DNA of 64,000 nucleotides from Marinobacter confluentis (GCF_004785685.1 NZ_SRPF01000001.1:496001-560000), one strand, 5' to 3'. Positions 9,530-19,047 are shown, numbered from the stretch's first letter. Numbers and translations: made by a program. The notes: generated by a model not told the origin, from the sequence alone.

Positions 9530-10041
9530 CCGCGATCGTCAGTCCGGTCGCCGAGAATGAGGTTTCGGGACATCGGCAGGTTGGCCTCGCCCTTCAGGCG
9601 CCAGTCGTTATCGGGCCCACGCAGATCAAAGTACCAGCGGCCATCAATGGGCTGGCTCAGATTGGCCGTATACTGGCCTTCGCCAGAGGGGCGGAACTGA
9701 ATGGTGCGGTCAAACTCGGTCAGGGTCGGGTGGAACAGGTTAAGCACCACGTAAGGGAAATCCGCATTACCGGTAGCGGCATCCATGGTCAGGCTGGCGG
9801 TTCGCTCATCGAAATCCAGGCTGGCGGTCAGGCCCATGGCACGGGCGGTTTCGTCCCTGGCCCGCTCCATGGCGATTCCGCGTCCCTGTTTGGAGTAGTC
9901 ATCGGTCACCATGGAACTGTCGATGTTCAGAGCGACCGTGATCATGGAGATGCACCAGATGATGGCGGCACCCGGAAAAATCAGCAGGAACCAGAACCAG
10001 GGCTGCTTGTACCAGGGGCTGACGATCTCTTCATTGCTCAT
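9526..10041 (-). CDS. ccoH: cbb3 oxidase assembly protein CcoH (FixH)
   Basis: FixH-family protein required for assembly of cbb3 oxidase. One membrane helix near residues 14-38 (WFWFLLIFPGAAIIW) is followed by a periplasmic beta-rich domain. A longer frame from a TTG at 10083 would overlap ccoG by 20 nt. I prefer ATG 10041 (171 residues), which has a GGA about 12 nt upstream and leaves 22 nt after ccoG. The 3' end overlaps ccoI by 4 nt. Confidence 0.9.
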   Translation of the reverse strand: MSNEEIVSPWYKQPWFWFLLIFPGAAIIWCISMITVALNIDSSMVTDDYSKQGRGIAMERARDETARAMGLTASLDFDERTASLTMDAATGNADFPYVVLNLFHPTLTEFDRTIQFRPSGEGQYTANLSQPIDGRWYFDLRGPDNDWRLKGEANLPMSRNLILGDRTDDRG

Positions 10042-10063
10042 AATTGGGTTTTCCAGTGTTCGT

Positions 10064-11494
10064 TCAGCGGTTAGGACCGACAAACCGGCTTTCAGTTTCC
10101 AGCACCAGGGATGGATCGGTTTCCGATGTCATCGTGAAAATGATGTTATTGCTGGAACTTGAAATGACATCCGGGTCCACGTCTACGACAGTAGGCAACG
10201 CGCGGTTGTCGCTGCTGTCTACGGTAATTGAAGTGTCGGTAAGAATCTGCGCGGTCTCCATGCCAGACACGGAAATGCTGAAGGTCTGCGGTACTTCTGT
10301 CATGTTGCCGATTCTCAGTGTGTAGGTGTTCTCAACCCGGCCCTGGCCGTTAAATTTGAACAGGGCGCCACGGTCGCGCTCCACATCCAGCGTCGCGGGA
10401 ACCCGGGTTGCGATGGTGTAGCCCATGGCCAGAATCATCAGTATCAGCGCCAGGCCGTAACCAAAGGTGCGTGGCCGCATCAGTTTTGACGGCTTGCCCT
10501 CCAGCTCGTTTTCCGTGGTGTAACGGATGAGCCCGCGCGGATAGTTCATCTTGTCCATCACTTCATCGCAGGCGTCAATGCACAGCGCGCAGCCAATGCA
10601 CTCGTATTGCAGCCCGTCACGAATGTCGATGCCGGTAGGGCATACCTGTACGCACTGGCCGCAATCGATACAGTCACCAAGGCCAAGTTCCGTCGGGTCT
10701 GCGCCTTTTTTCCGGCTACCCCGTGGTTCGCCCCGATTCGGGTCATAGGACACCACCCGGGTGTCCGGATCGAACATCACAGACTGGAAGCGTGCGTAGG
10801 GACACATATACAGGCAGACCTGCTCACGCATCCAGCCTGCGTTCAGGTAGGTAGCGGCGGTGAAAAAAGCAACCCAGAACCAGGCCCAGCCGTTGGCCTG
10901 GAAGGTAAGCAGGTCGGCGATCAGATCCCGTATTGGGTAGAAGTAGCCAACAAAGGTCAGGCCGGTGGCCAGGGCAATCAGCAGCCAGGCCAGATGCTTT
11001 GCTGATTTCTTGGCAACCTTGACGCCGGATTTGGGCGCCTTGTCGAGCTTTATACGCTGGCTCCGGCTGCCCTCAATGCGTTCTTCCACCCACATGAAAA
11101 TGAAGGTCCATACGGTCTGCGGGCAGGTGTACCCGCACCAGACGCGACCGAAAAGGGTGGTGATGAAAAACAGTCCGAAGGCGCAGATAATCAGCGACCC
11201 GGAGAGCAGGATCAGGTCCTGGGGAAAGAAAGTGATACCGAAGAGATGGAACTCGCGGGCAGGCAGGTCAAAGTGAATCAGCGGCTGACCATCCACCGAA
11301 ATCCAGACGAACAGGAAATACATGCCCATCAGCGCCGTCAGGCTGACGTTGCGGATTCTCTGAAAGAAGCCTTTGACTTCTTTGACGTAGATCTTCTTTC
11401 GACTGGCGTAGAGCTCTACAGTCCGGGTGTTATTTTTGTTATCGGAGGTGCCAGTGGAAGGGTCAATCTGTTTGACCGGAATCTCACTGCTCAT
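10064..11494 (-). CDS. ccoG: cbb3 oxidase accessory ferredoxin CcoG (FixG/RdxA)
   Basis: Membrane-bound iron-sulphur protein of 476 residues; family members reduce Cu(II) to Cu(I) for oxidase assembly. It has several membrane helices, a conserved CGYTCPQTVWT at about 120-130, and two ferredoxin-type 4Fe-4S motifs with cysteines at 275, 278, 281, 285 and 299, 302, 305, 309. A C-terminal periplasmic Ig-like domain of ~120 residues follows the last helix near 345-365. The start has the strong Shine-Dalgarno GGGAGG. A perfect hairpin lies between it and ccoP. It is the first gene of the ccoGHIS group. Confidence 0.95.
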   Translation of the reverse strand: MSSEIPVKQIDPSTGTSDNKNNTRTVELYASRKKIYVKEVKGFFQRIRNVSLTALMGMYFLFVWISVDGQPLIHFDLPAREFHLFGITFFPQDLILLSGSLIICAFGLFFITTLFGRVWCGYTCPQTVWTFIFMWVEERIEGSRSQRIKLDKAPKSGVKVAKKSAKHLAWLLIALATGLTFVGYFYPIRDLIADLLTFQANGWAWFWVAFFTAATYLNAGWMREQVCLYMCPYARFQSVMFDPDTRVVSYDPNRGEPRGSRKKGADPTELGLGDCIDCGQCVQVCPTGIDIRDGLQYECIGCALCIDACDEVMDKMNYPRGLIRYTTENELEGKPSKLMRPRTFGYGLALILMILAMGYTIATRVPATLDVERDRGALFKFNGQGRVENTYTLRIGNMTEVPQTFSISVSGMETAQILTDTSITVDSSDNRALPTVVDVDPDVISSSSNNIIFTMTSETDPSLVLETESRFVGPNR

Positions 11495-11520
11495 CGTTAC
11501 CTCCCGATGGTGAAACCGCT

Positions 11521-11541
11521 GCCGGGACCTGCGGTCCCGGC
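11521..11541 (-). promoter_or_regulatory. Intercistronic hairpin between ccoP and ccoG
   Basis: A perfect 9-bp GC-rich stem with a 3-nt loop (GCCGGGACC / TGC / GGTCCCGGC) lies 7 nt past the ccoP stop and 26 nt before the ccoG start. No T-run follows, so it is not a classical terminator. A stable stem here could protect the ccoNOQP message from 3' decay or slow read-through, so that the assembly genes are made at lower levels than the oxidase. Confidence 0.55.
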
Positions 11542-11548
11542 CTCTGGT

Positions 11549-12439
11549 TTATCTGGACAGGCTGTAAACGTAGGCTGCCAGAATCTGGATCTGGTCATCG
11601 GACAGACGATCGCTCTGGGCGGGCATCATGTTCTGACGGCCGTTGACAACGGTGTCCTTGATCCAGTCATAGGTTGAGCCATACAGCCAGGCGTCGTCGG
11701 TCAGGTTCGGAGCGCCAATACCCTGGTTGCCCTTGCCATCCGGCCCATGACAGGCGGCGCAGGCTTGAGCGTAGACCTGTTCGCCTTTTTTTGCAGCTTC
11801 TGGGTCCTCGGCACGATCGCTATAACTCAGGACAAAATTCACCACCTGATCAACCTGCGTTGGCGTCATGTTGGGCATGGTGCCCATGGCTGGCATAGCG
11901 CCGGCACGGCCATTGTGCAGGGTGGACAGGATGGAATCCGGGTCACCGCCGTATATCCAGGCGTCGTCGGTCAGGTTGGGAAAACCGATATTGCCGCGTC
12001 CGGCTGATCCGTGGCATACCGCACAATTGTTGGCAAACAGCCGCTGGCCGATCTGCATGGCATCGTCGTTGGTGTAAAGCTCTTCAACCGGTGTGTCGCC
12101 ATAGCGGGCGTACAGCTCGCCGTAGCGGGCTTGTGCGATCTGCTGTTCCGCTTCCCACTGGTTTTCCTGGGTCCAGCCCAGTAGGCCCTTGTAATTGCCG
12201 AGGCCGGGATAGAGCGCCAGATAGGCCAGGGCAAACACGCAGGTTGCCACGAACAGGTAGTACCACCATTTCGGCAGCGGGTTGTCCAGTTCTTCGATAC
12301 CGTCGAAAGAATGGCCGGTTGTGCGGTCAGTTTCTGAATCCGATGTCTGGTTCTTGCGGGTTTCGTATAGCAACCACCAGCAGCCGAAAACGGTCCCGAG
12401 CACGATCACGCTGATCCAGACGCTCCAGAAGGTACTCAT
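11549..12439 (-). CDS. ccoP: cbb3 cytochrome c oxidase subunit III CcoP (dihaem)
   Basis: Membrane-anchored dihaem cytochrome c that passes electrons into cbb3 oxidase. Two N-terminal hydrophobic helices (about 7-27 and 58-80) flank the FixP N-terminal segment DNPLPKWWYYLF. Two CxxCH haem sites follow: CAVCH at 139-143 and CAACH at 227-231, each in a repeated domain containing the phrase NLTDDAW. Methionine ligands are likely in the GAMPAMG and MMPA stretches. The 296-residue length is normal. It overlaps ccoQ by 4 nt. Confidence 0.96.
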   Translation of the reverse strand: MSTFWSVWISVIVLGTVFGCWWLLYETRKNQTSDSETDRTTGHSFDGIEELDNPLPKWWYYLFVATCVFALAYLALYPGLGNYKGLLGWTQENQWEAEQQIAQARYGELYARYGDTPVEELYTNDDAMQIGQRLFANNCAVCHGSAGRGNIGFPNLTDDAWIYGGDPDSILSTLHNGRAGAMPAMGTMPNMTPTQVDQVVNFVLSYSDRAEDPEAAKKGEQVYAQACAACHGPDGKGNQGIGAPNLTDDAWLYGSTYDWIKDTVVNGRQNMMPAQSDRLSDDQIQILAAYVYSLSR

Positions 12440-12630
12440 CGCTTTTTCTCCGTCTTTTCCTGTTCAAGAGTACGCTTTTCCACCTCGTCATCATCGAAGG
12501 GAAGGTGGGCCGCTTCTTCGTTGGCGCGCTTCCGGCGGGCACTGTAGGCCCACCAGATAATGCCGAAGAACATGGCCATGATGATCAGTGTGTGTACGCC
12601 GCGTAACTCGTTTAAATCCATAGGGATCAC
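12436..12630 (-). CDS. ccoQ: cbb3 oxidase subunit CcoQ
   Basis: Small single-span subunit that stabilises the cbb3 complex. One membrane helix ([18 protein letters not shown]) is followed by a charged tail. The frame may begin at GTG 12630, whose GTGA overlaps the ccoO stop, or at ATG 12621 three codons later. I keep the GTG because of the coupling overlap and the AGAGAAAC just upstream. Length is 64 residues, normal for CcoQ. Confidence 0.9.
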   Translation of the reverse strand: MIPMDLNELRGVHTLIIMAMFFGIIWWAYSARRKRANEEAAHLPFDDDEVEKRTLEQEKTEKKR

Positions 12631-13235
12631 CGTTTCTCTGAAATCACGGTACCAAGCTGCTGCAGGTAGGCAACCAGCGCATCAATCTCGAAGGTACCCT
12701 CAAGTTCTTCCGACGCATTCGCGATCTGCTCATCGGTGTAGGGCACGCCCAGTGTCTGCAGGGTCTTCAGCTTGTCTGCTGTTTTGGTGTGGTCGACCTT
12801 GTCGGTGAACAGCCACGGAAAAGCAGGCATGTTGGATTCAGGCACAACGCTACGAGGGTCATACAGATGCTGGCGCTGCCAGGCGTCAGAGTAACGACCC
12901 CCAACGCGTGCCAGATCCGGGCCTGTGCGCTTGGAACCCCAGAGGAACGGACGGTCGTAGACGAATTCGCCTGCCACCGAATAGTGCCCGTACCTTTCGG
13001 TTTCCGCCCGGAAAGGACGGATTTGCTGGGTGTGACAGACATGGCAGCCTTCACGGATGTAGATATCCCGGCCTTCAAGCTCCACCGCCGACAGGGGCTC
13101 GAGGCCCTCGACCGGCTCATTGGTTTCGTCGATGAAGAACAGCGGAACCACTTCCACCAGAAAGCCGCCACTGATGGTCAGAATGATCAGGAAGATCATC
13201 AGACCGATATTTTTTTCAATTACTTCGTGTTTCAT
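12627..13235 (-). CDS. ccoO: cbb3 cytochrome c oxidase subunit II CcoO (monohaem)
   Basis: Monohaem cytochrome c subunit of cbb3 oxidase. One N-terminal membrane anchor (residues ~12-35, [19 protein letters not shown]) precedes the haem site CHVCH at 64-68, followed by the conserved TQQIRPF. The family phrase [24 protein letters not shown][T]GPDLARVGG is visible in parts, and [10 protein letters not shown] supplies the axial Met. 202 residues, full length. It lies 15 nt after ccoN and overlaps ccoQ. Confidence 0.96.
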   Translation of the reverse strand: MKHEVIEKNIGLMIFLIILTISGGFLVEVVPLFFIDETNEPVEGLEPLSAVELEGRDIYIREGCHVCHTQQIRPFRAETERYGHYSVAGEFVYDRPFLWGSKRTGPDLARVGGRYSDAWQRQHLYDPRSVVPESNMPAFPWLFTDKVDHTKTADKLKTLQTLGVPYTDEQIANASEELEGTFEIDALVAYLQQLGTVISEKR

Positions 13236-13250
13236 CAGAGTCGTCTCCCG

Positions 13251-14681
13251 TTACGCCGCCTGGACTGCCGCATTCTCGTTGGCCACAGCGTCTCTCTGGC
13301 GAACGGTCATGTACACGTTGTAAGCCATGATCAGCATACCGCTCAGGAAAATCACACCACCAATGAATCGCACCAGATAGCCGCCTGCGGAGGCTTCGAG
13401 AGATTCTACAAAGCTGTAGGTCAGGGTGCCGTCCTCGTTGACCGCGCGCCACATCAGGCCCTGGGTGATGCCGTTAACCCACATGGCGACGATGTACAGA
13501 ACCGTGCCGACCGTGGCCAGCCAGAAGTGCGTGTTGATCATCGCAGTGCTATACATTTCCCTCACGCCCCAGAGCTTGGGCACCAGGTGGTAGATGGCAC
13601 CGATGCTGATCATCGCCACCCAGCCCAGGGCGCCGGAGTGAACGTGGCCAATGGTCCAGTCAGTGTTGTGGGACAGCGCGTTGACCGTCTTGATGGACAT
13701 CATCGGTCCTTCAAACGTGGACATGCCATAGAAGGATAGAGACACCACGAGGAAGCGCAGAATCGGGTCGGTGCGCAGTTTGTGCCAGGCACCTGACAGG
13801 GTCATCATGCCGTTGATCATACCACCCCAGGATGGCGCCAGCAGAATCAGTGACATCACCATGCCAGCGGTCTGCGCCCAATCAGGCAGAGCCGAGTAGT
13901 GAAGGTGGTGGCCTCCGGCCCAGACGTAGGTTGCGATCAACGCCCAGAAGTGGACGATAGACAGGCGATACGAATAGACCGGCCGCTCGGCCTGCTTGGG
14001 CACGAAATAGTACATCATGCCCAGGAAGCCTGCGGTCAGGAAGAAGCCCACAGCGTTGTGGCCGTACCACCATTGCATCATCGCGTCGGTCACACCGGCG
14101 TACGCGGAATAGGATTTGAACGCACTGGCAGGCAGGGCCATGTTGTTGCCAATATGCAGGATGGCAACGGTGACAATGAACGCGCCGTAGAACCAGTTGG
14201 CCACGTAGATGTGGGGCGTACTGCGCTTCATGATGGTGCCGAAGAACACCAGACCGTAACACACCCAGACAATGGCAATCGCGATGTCAATCGGCCACTC
14301 AAGCTCGGCGTATTCTTTGGACGACGTAAGGCCGAGTGGCAGGGTGATGGCGGCTGAAACAATGATGGCCTGCCAGCCCCAGAAGGTGAAGGCAGCGAGT
14401 CCGTCGGATACCAGCCGCGCCTGACAGGTACGCTGCACCACATAATAGGCAGTGGCAAAAAGCGCGCTACCACCGAAACCGAAAATCACGGCATTGGTGT
14501 GCAGGGGTCGAAGGCGTCCGAAGTGAGTCCAGGGCAGGTCAAAGTTGAGGGCGGGCCAGTAGAGTTGCGCTGCGATCAGCACACCAAGTCCCATTCCCAC
14601 AATGCCCCAGACTACTGTCATGATGGCGAATTGCCTCACCACCTTGTAGTTATATGTCAGGTTTGCATTAGCTGTGGTCAT
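13251..14681 (-). CDS. ccoN: cbb3 cytochrome c oxidase subunit I CcoN
   Basis: Catalytic subunit carrying low-spin haem b, haem b3 and CuB, which reduces O2 to water with very high affinity and pumps protons. A 12-helix pattern is visible. Candidate ligands are in [12 protein letters not shown] (near His61), [10 protein letters not shown], the histidine pair of AGGHHLHY, and [15 protein letters not shown] chose ATG 14681 (476 residues), with AAGG six nt upstream and the conserved start [14 protein letters not shown] longer frame to 14945 has 88 extra residues unlike CcoN and would cross the promoter region. It is the first gene of ccoNOQP. Confidence 0.96.
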   Translation of the reverse strand: MTTANANLTYNYKVVRQFAIMTVVWGIVGMGLGVLIAAQLYWPALNFDLPWTHFGRLRPLHTNAVIFGFGGSALFATAYYVVQRTCQARLVSDGLAAFTFWGWQAIIVSAAITLPLGLTSSKEYAELEWPIDIAIAIVWVCYGLVFFGTIMKRSTPHIYVANWFYGAFIVTVAILHIGNNMALPASAFKSYSAYAGVTDAMMQWWYGHNAVGFFLTAGFLGMMYYFVPKQAERPVYSYRLSIVHFWALIATYVWAGGHHLHYSALPDWAQTAGMVMSLILLAPSWGGMINGMMTLSGAWHKLRTDPILRFLVVSLSFYGMSTFEGPMMSIKTVNALSHNTDWTIGHVHSGALGWVAMISIGAIYHLVPKLWGVREMYSTAMINTHFWLATVGTVLYIVAMWVNGITQGLMWRAVNEDGTLTYSFVESLEASAGGYLVRFIGGVIFLSGMLIMAYNVYMTVRQRDAVANENAAVQAA

Positions 14682-14769
14682 AGCCTTACCAAGTGGGTTC
14701 AAAGTGAGGAAAGATGCGGGCGCAAGTATGGAGAAACGCACCGCCGTTTGCAACGGAGTAGTCCACCCT

Positions 14770-14783
14770 TTGGATTCTGTCAA
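14770..14783 (-). promoter_or_regulatory. Candidate Anr/FNR box upstream of ccoN
   Basis: On the minus strand the site reads TTGACAGAATCCAA. It keeps the outer TTG-N8-CAA of the FNR/Anr consensus TTGAT-N4-ATCAA and matches 7 of its 10 fixed bases. It lies 89 nt upstream of the ccoN ATG, where an oxygen-sensing activator of a high-affinity oxidase would be expected. A possible -10 (CATACT) lies at 14725-14730. The site is degenerate and untested, and the opposite-strand gene at 14905 could also use it. Confidence 0.4.
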
Positions 14784-14904
14784 ATCCGCCGGAATCAGCA
14801 AGATGGCGACAGTAGTATAGTATCTCGAAGCCGCCCATTCGACCTGAGGTGGCAGAAAAATATCCGCAGAATTCTGTTTTTTTCCAACCGGACCGGAGGC
14901 CGCG

Positions 14905-15570
14905 ATGACAGCTATAAGGGTGTTCGAAAATCGCCCGGAAAACAAGATAACATGTACAAAAAATATAACTTTAATTCTCGCTCACGGTGCAGGAGCAGCC
15001 GCCGACTCAAAGTTCATGGAATCCATGGCCATCAGCCTGGCTCTGGGCGGTGTGGCAACAGTCCGGTTCGAGTTTCCGTATATGGAAAAGCGCCGGGCTG
15101 ATGGTCGTAAGCGCCCGCCAGACCGTCAGCCGGTGTTACTGGCCCGGTACCGCCAGATTATTCAGCAGCTGGGCGCGCAGGAGAGAGGTGAACTGTGGAT
15201 TGGCGGTAAATCCATGGGCGGGCGGATCGCCAGCATTCTGGCGGCTGATCCTGAACTGTCAGGCACTGTCGATGGCTGTGTTTGCTTTGGCTATCCGTTT
15301 CACCCGCCGGGCAGGCCCGATCGCTGGCGAGTCGAACACTTTGACCGGTTTCATTGCCCGGTGCTGATTGTTCAGGGCACCAGAGACCCATTCGGTAAAA
15401 AGGGAGAGGTACAGGCCTGCGATTCGGTGTCGGCTTCGACCTGCCGTATAAACTGGCTGGAAGGAGGTAATCATGATTTTCAGCCACTGGCCAGTCAGCG
15501 GGAAACGCCAGAGCAGATGATTGATTCTGCGGCCCGGGCCGCTGCGGCCTTCATTCTGGAAAACGGCTGA
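14905..15570 (+). CDS. Alpha/beta hydrolase, KANL3/Tex30-like
   Basis: Cytosolic alpha/beta-hydrolase of 221 residues, similar in style to the small bacterial KANL3/Tex30-type family. The oxyanion region is [11 protein letters not shown], the nucleophile elbow is GGKSMGGR (GxSxG), the acid residue is probably in GTRDPFG, and the catalytic His is in GGNHDF. The triad is therefore complete. The ATG at 14905 has GGAGG eight nt upstream. It is divergent from ccoN across 223 nt. The substrate is unknown, and I see no sign that it is part of oxidase assembly. Confidence 0.75.
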   Translation: MTAIRVFENRPENKITCTKNITLILAHGAGAAADSKFMESMAISLALGGVATVRFEFPYMEKRRADGRKRPPDRQPVLLARYRQIIQQLGAQERGELWIGGKSMGGRIASILAADPELSGTVDGCVCFGYPFHPPGRPDRWRVEHFDRFHCPVLIVQGTRDPFGKKGEVQACDSVSASTCRINWLEGGNHDFQPLASQRETPEQMIDSAARAAAAFILENG

Positions 15571-15605
15571 GGGATTATCCATGCGCGGGGCGGAGGGCAG
15601 ATTTG

Positions 15606-17438
15606 TCAGTCTGGCTCAACGGCCTGAATGATCTGGTTCCGTCCGCCGACTTTTGCCCTGTAAAGCGCTTCGTCGGCCCGCCGGAAGAGCTCCCGGTCAT
15701 CCTCATTCTGAAGTAGTGTTGCTGTTCCGGCACTCATGGTAATCGTGACGGGCCCATCAGTGGCGGTTTTTACAACCGACTGTTGCATATCTTCCAGAAT
15801 GCGCTGGCATAGCCGGAGCGCGCCGGCGGCCTCTGTGCCGGGCAGCAGAAGCGCAAATTCTTCCCCGCCAAACCGGATGGCAACGTCCCGGGGTCGCTTG
15901 ACGTGTCGGCTGAGTATTTCGGCAATATGCTTCAGGCAGGTATCTCCGAAATCGTGACCCCAGCGATCATTGACTGATTTGAAGTGGTCGGCGTCCAGCA
16001 GGGCCAGGGTCAGCGGTTGCCCGGTGCGACGGGATTCCGCACAAAGCTCCGGCAACAGGTTGTCCATATGCCGCCGGTTGTGCAGCCCGGTGAGTGAATC
16101 ATTCAGGCTCATGGCAGCCAGTTGACGGTTGGCCTGTTCAAGCTCCCTCATGGTGGAACGAAGCTGTGAAGTGCGTTCGTGCACCTTCTGCTCGAGCTGG
16201 ATTCGGGCATCGTGTTCAATATCCAGCAGTTTCTGGTTGAGCAGCCGCCAGCGCTGAACAATGGCGTAATTCAATAGCAGAACCTGGGTGCCAACGGCAA
16301 CCTGCATGAAAATTTCCCGGGCCAGGAAATCCGTCAGGTAGCCAAAGGCCGCCAACGTGTAGATCAGTGTGCCGGCCAGCATGCCCGACCAGGCCAGCAC
16401 ATACCATTTGGCTGGCATGTAACCTTCACGCCAGCGGATAAAGCCGGTAATGAAGAGGCTGGCAATGGAGCTCAGGCCGACAATGGCATTGATAATGATC
16501 GACAGGCTGTAGGGCAAAACGAAAGCTAAAAGCGCCAGTGCACCGCTGAGCCATGCCTGGGCTTTGAGAAGCCGGTCGGCGAAGGTGTCTGGTGAAATGT
16601 CCAGGAACGAGCGGCCGAACAGGGTGATGGCCAGGGTGCAGACGGCGATAAGAAGCGGGATGGATGTATTGGCAAAGCCAGTACTGTTGGGCCAGAAATA
16701 CTGGTTTGCAAAACCTCCCATGGCAAACAGGAACATGGCCAGTGATGCCATGTAAAAGGCGTTGTGAAAGTAGTAGATGGTACCGGAACTGAAATAGAGC
16801 AACAGGTTGAAAATGGCAAAGATGGCCAGAGCTCCGTAGAAGAGTCCATGCGCCAGGGTCAGATGATTGCTGTCGGCGATGATGACATCCGGTGTGGACA
16901 GCGACAGGGGTACGTTCAGGGCACCGGAACTCTGGATTCTGAGGGTCACGGTGGCGTTTTCACCGGCATTGAGCGTGACGGGAAACAGGTAATACCGGTA
17001 GTCTATGCCCCGTGACGCGAAGGGATGCTGGTCTCCGGTCATAATCTGCTGATCTGCGCTGTTGCCGGATATCCAGAAACCGATCTGATCGAGCAATGGG
17101 TAGTTGAGTTTCAGGTACCAGAATTGACGCGCATCCGAGAGGTTCGACACTTTGAGCTGTACCCAGTAAACCGAATCGGTCTGGCTGAATATCAGGTCAT
17201 GTCCGTTGGCGGGTGTCCACTGCTGGTTACCAGGAAGCTCCGAGGGATCAGCCACGGAGTGCGCCTCATCGCCGGGCCCTGCTGCTACAAAGCAGACATA
17301 ATGCATCAGTGCGTCGCGCTCGGCGGCGTTGCTGGCATCGAGCACAGGGCAGTCGCCTGTGGCTCCGTTGGTCTCATTGGCACTGAAACCCGTGATCATC
17401 AAGGTCGCAAAAACAAGCAGGCAGCGCAGATACGGCAT
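15606..17438 (-). CDS. Membrane diguanylate cyclase, 7TMR-DISM plus GGDEF
   Basis: Makes cyclic di-GMP in response to a periplasmic signal. In order: a signal sequence, a periplasmic jelly-roll of the 7TMR-DISMED2 type (about 40-180), seven membrane helices (about 190-390), a coiled coil (about 400-445) and a GGDEF domain. The active site reads RFGGEEF, with the motif starting at residue 524, so it should be active. RPRD sits exactly five residues before it, matching the inhibitory I-site RxxD. I chose ATG 17438 (610 residues) because the longer frame to 17480 adds residues before the signal peptide. No EAL domain is present. Confidence 0.9.
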   Translation of the reverse strand: MPYLRCLLVFATLMITGFSANETNGATGDCPVLDASNAAERDALMHYVCFVAAGPGDEAHSVADPSELPGNQQWTPANGHDLIFSQTDSVYWVQLKVSNLSDARQFWYLKLNYPLLDQIGFWISGNSADQQIMTGDQHPFASRGIDYRYYLFPVTLNAGENATVTLRIQSSGALNVPLSLSTPDVIIADSNHLTLAHGLFYGALAIFAIFNLLLYFSSGTIYYFHNAFYMASLAMFLFAMGGFANQYFWPNSTGFANTSIPLLIAVCTLAITLFGRSFLDISPDTFADRLLKAQAWLSGALALLAFVLPYSLSIIINAIVGLSSIASLFITGFIRWREGYMPAKWYVLAWSGMLAGTLIYTLAAFGYLTDFLAREIFMQVAVGTQVLLLNYAIVQRWRLLNQKLLDIEHDARIQLEQKVHERTSQLRSTMRELEQANRQLAAMSLNDSLTGLHNRRHMDNLLPELCAESRRTGQPLTLALLDADHFKSVNDRWGHDFGDTCLKHIAEILSRHVKRPRDVAIRFGGEEFALLLPGTEAAGALRLCQRILEDMQQSVVKTATDGPVTITMSAGTATLLQNEDDRELFRRADEALYRAKVGGRNQIIQAVEPD

Positions 17439-17578
17439 TATTGTTGTCTCTGCCAGAATTAGGCGGCACAGTCTAGCCAATTTAGGGAGTTTGGTTTGTT
17501 AAACAGTTTCAAATCTGTCCACAAAGGCGGCAGTCACCTGATCGATGCTCCTGCCAGCCATCTGTGGAGCCAACACTG

Positions 17579-18655
17579 ATGGAACAAATGGTGGTTTTCT
17601 GCCGGCCAGGGTTTGAAACAGACGCCGGGCGCGAACTGACCGAGACAGCTGCCGCTGTCGGTGCGTTTGGTTATTTCGAACCCGGAGCTCAGCCGGGCAC
17701 TCTGTTTTTTAACCTGCCGGCGCCCGCAACCGCAGTTGATCTTATCAACAGTCTGCCGATTGAAGAACTGGTATTTGTCCGGGACTGGTTTTTGGTCGTT
17801 GCCGATATTGTGTTGCCCCGGGCGGACCGGGTTGGGGCGGTAGTAGAGGCGCTGAGGGACACAGGCGCCGAGCTGCCGGCCTGCAGCCGAGTGGAAATCC
17901 GGCTCACTGAAACCAATGACGACCATGACCTTGGTAATTTTGCCCGGAAATGGGTTTCTCCGCTGTCCAAAGCACTCAGGGGTGCCGGCGTTCTCGACGA
18001 GAATCCGAAGGCCGAGACACCGGCCAGGCTGGACCTGTTATTGCTGTCGTTCGAGCGGGTAATCATCGGGGTCAGCTTTGCCAGCAACCGCGCCCGCCAT
18101 GCCAGTGGTATTGTCCGCCTGCGCTTACCTTCTGCGGCGCCCAGCCGGTCTGCCCTTAAGCTTGAGGAGGCGTGGAAAGTGTTTCTCCCGCCGGGCCGGG
18201 AACTGGACTACCTGGGTGGCGGCTGCCAGGCCGTGGACCTGGGTGCTGCACCGGGCGGCTGGACCTGGCAACTGGTCCGGCAGGGAATGCTGGTCACCGC
18301 CGTGGACAATGGCCCAATGAATGCAGAACTGATGGCTTCCGGGCAGGTAACCCACGTTCAGGCAGATGGCTATCAGTGGCGGCCCAGGCGCGGAGTGGAC
18401 TGGATGGTGTGCGACATTGTTGACCACCCCCGGCGAACCACGAACATGGTGGTAGAGTGGCTGGTGGCGAAGCTGTGCCGGTATGTGATTTTCAACCTGA
18501 AGCTGCCCATGAAAAAGCGGTATGATGAGTGGGTAATTTGCCGGCAGATTCTCGAGGATGGGCTGGGTCAGGGCGACATGGTGTTCCGTATCAAAGCCCG
18601 TCACCTTTACCACGACAGGGAGGAGATCACCTGCTTTGTCGAGCGTCTGGACTAG
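17579..18655 (+). CDS. rlmM: 23S rRNA 2'-O-ribose C2498 methyltransferase RlmM
   Basis: SAM-dependent methyltransferase that modifies C2498 of 23S rRNA. The N-terminal THUMP-like region begins MEQMVVFCRPGFETDAGREL, close to E. coli RlmM. The SAM site is DLGAAPGGWTW near residue 220, and DWMVCDI and FNLKLPMKKRYDE carry the later catalytic motifs. I chose ATG 17579 (358 residues), with GGAG 10 nt upstream, over the in-frame GTG at 17564. It stands alone, divergent from the cyclase gene. Confidence 0.93.
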   Translation: MEQMVVFCRPGFETDAGRELTETAAAVGAFGYFEPGAQPGTLFFNLPAPATAVDLINSLPIEELVFVRDWFLVVADIVLPRADRVGAVVEALRDTGAELPACSRVEIRLTETNDDHDLGNFARKWVSPLSKALRGAGVLDENPKAETPARLDLLLLSFERVIIGVSFASNRARHASGIVRLRLPSAAPSRSALKLEEAWKVFLPPGRELDYLGGGCQAVDLGAAPGGWTWQLVRQGMLVTAVDNGPMNAELMASGQVTHVQADGYQWRPRRGVDWMVCDIVDHPRRTTNMVVEWLVAKLCRYVIFNLKLPMKKRYDEWVICRQILEDGLGQGDMVFRIKARHLYHDREEITCFVERLD

Positions 18656-18675
18656 GTTTACGCAGGGAACGGGCG

Positions 18676-18963
18676 TCAGTCACCATGCTTGAGCACGGTA
18701 ATGATTTCGTCCCGGTCCATCATCGGGGTCAGTTCCGCCATCATGGCCTTGCGCTCGTCCGAGCCATGCCAGCGCAGCCAGTCTGCCTCGGAGCGCCAGT
18801 TAGCGAGGGTGAAGCGATGGTTCCGGTCGTCGGAGTCAACCAGGGTTTCGCCGGACACAAACCCCGGGGCACTCACGGCGCGTTGAAGGATACGGCGGGA
18901 TCTTTCTTCGTAGACAGGTTCCAGGGATTCGGCAATATGGCGTTCAATCAGGACCCGGATCAT
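18676..18963 (-). CDS. ABM-domain protein (antibiotic biosynthesis monooxygenase family)
   Basis: A 95-residue protein with the ferredoxin-like alpha/beta pattern of the ABM fold: strand MIRVLIERHI, a helix rich in Arg/Glu, strand GFVSGETLVD, strand HRFTLANWRSEADWLRW, and a final strand EIITVLKHGD. Members act as small monooxygenases or as haem- or quinone-related dimers, but many have no known role. It ends 20 nt from the convergent rlmM and is divergent from tusA. Nothing nearby tells its substrate. Confidence 0.7.
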   Translation of the reverse strand: MIRVLIERHIAESLEPVYEERSRRILQRAVSAPGFVSGETLVDSDDRNHRFTLANWRSEADWLRWHGSDERKAMMAELTPMMDRDEIITVLKHGD

Positions 18964-19047
18964 TTTTCACCTCGGTTTATTTAGACATCTATAAACAATA
19001 ATTTAGCACGTATTTTCTAAAAATCAGCCGAAACTTCGGAGGTTGCA

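Noticed and set aside
12789..13739. 316-codon open frame on the plus strand
   Set aside because: It is antisense to ccoO and ccoN, both clearly real, and has no domain or ribosome site of its own.
14682..14945. 88-residue N-terminal extension of ccoN
   Set aside because: It does not resemble CcoN, would cross the Anr box and promoter region and overlap a divergent gene; ATG 14681 has a good ribosome site.
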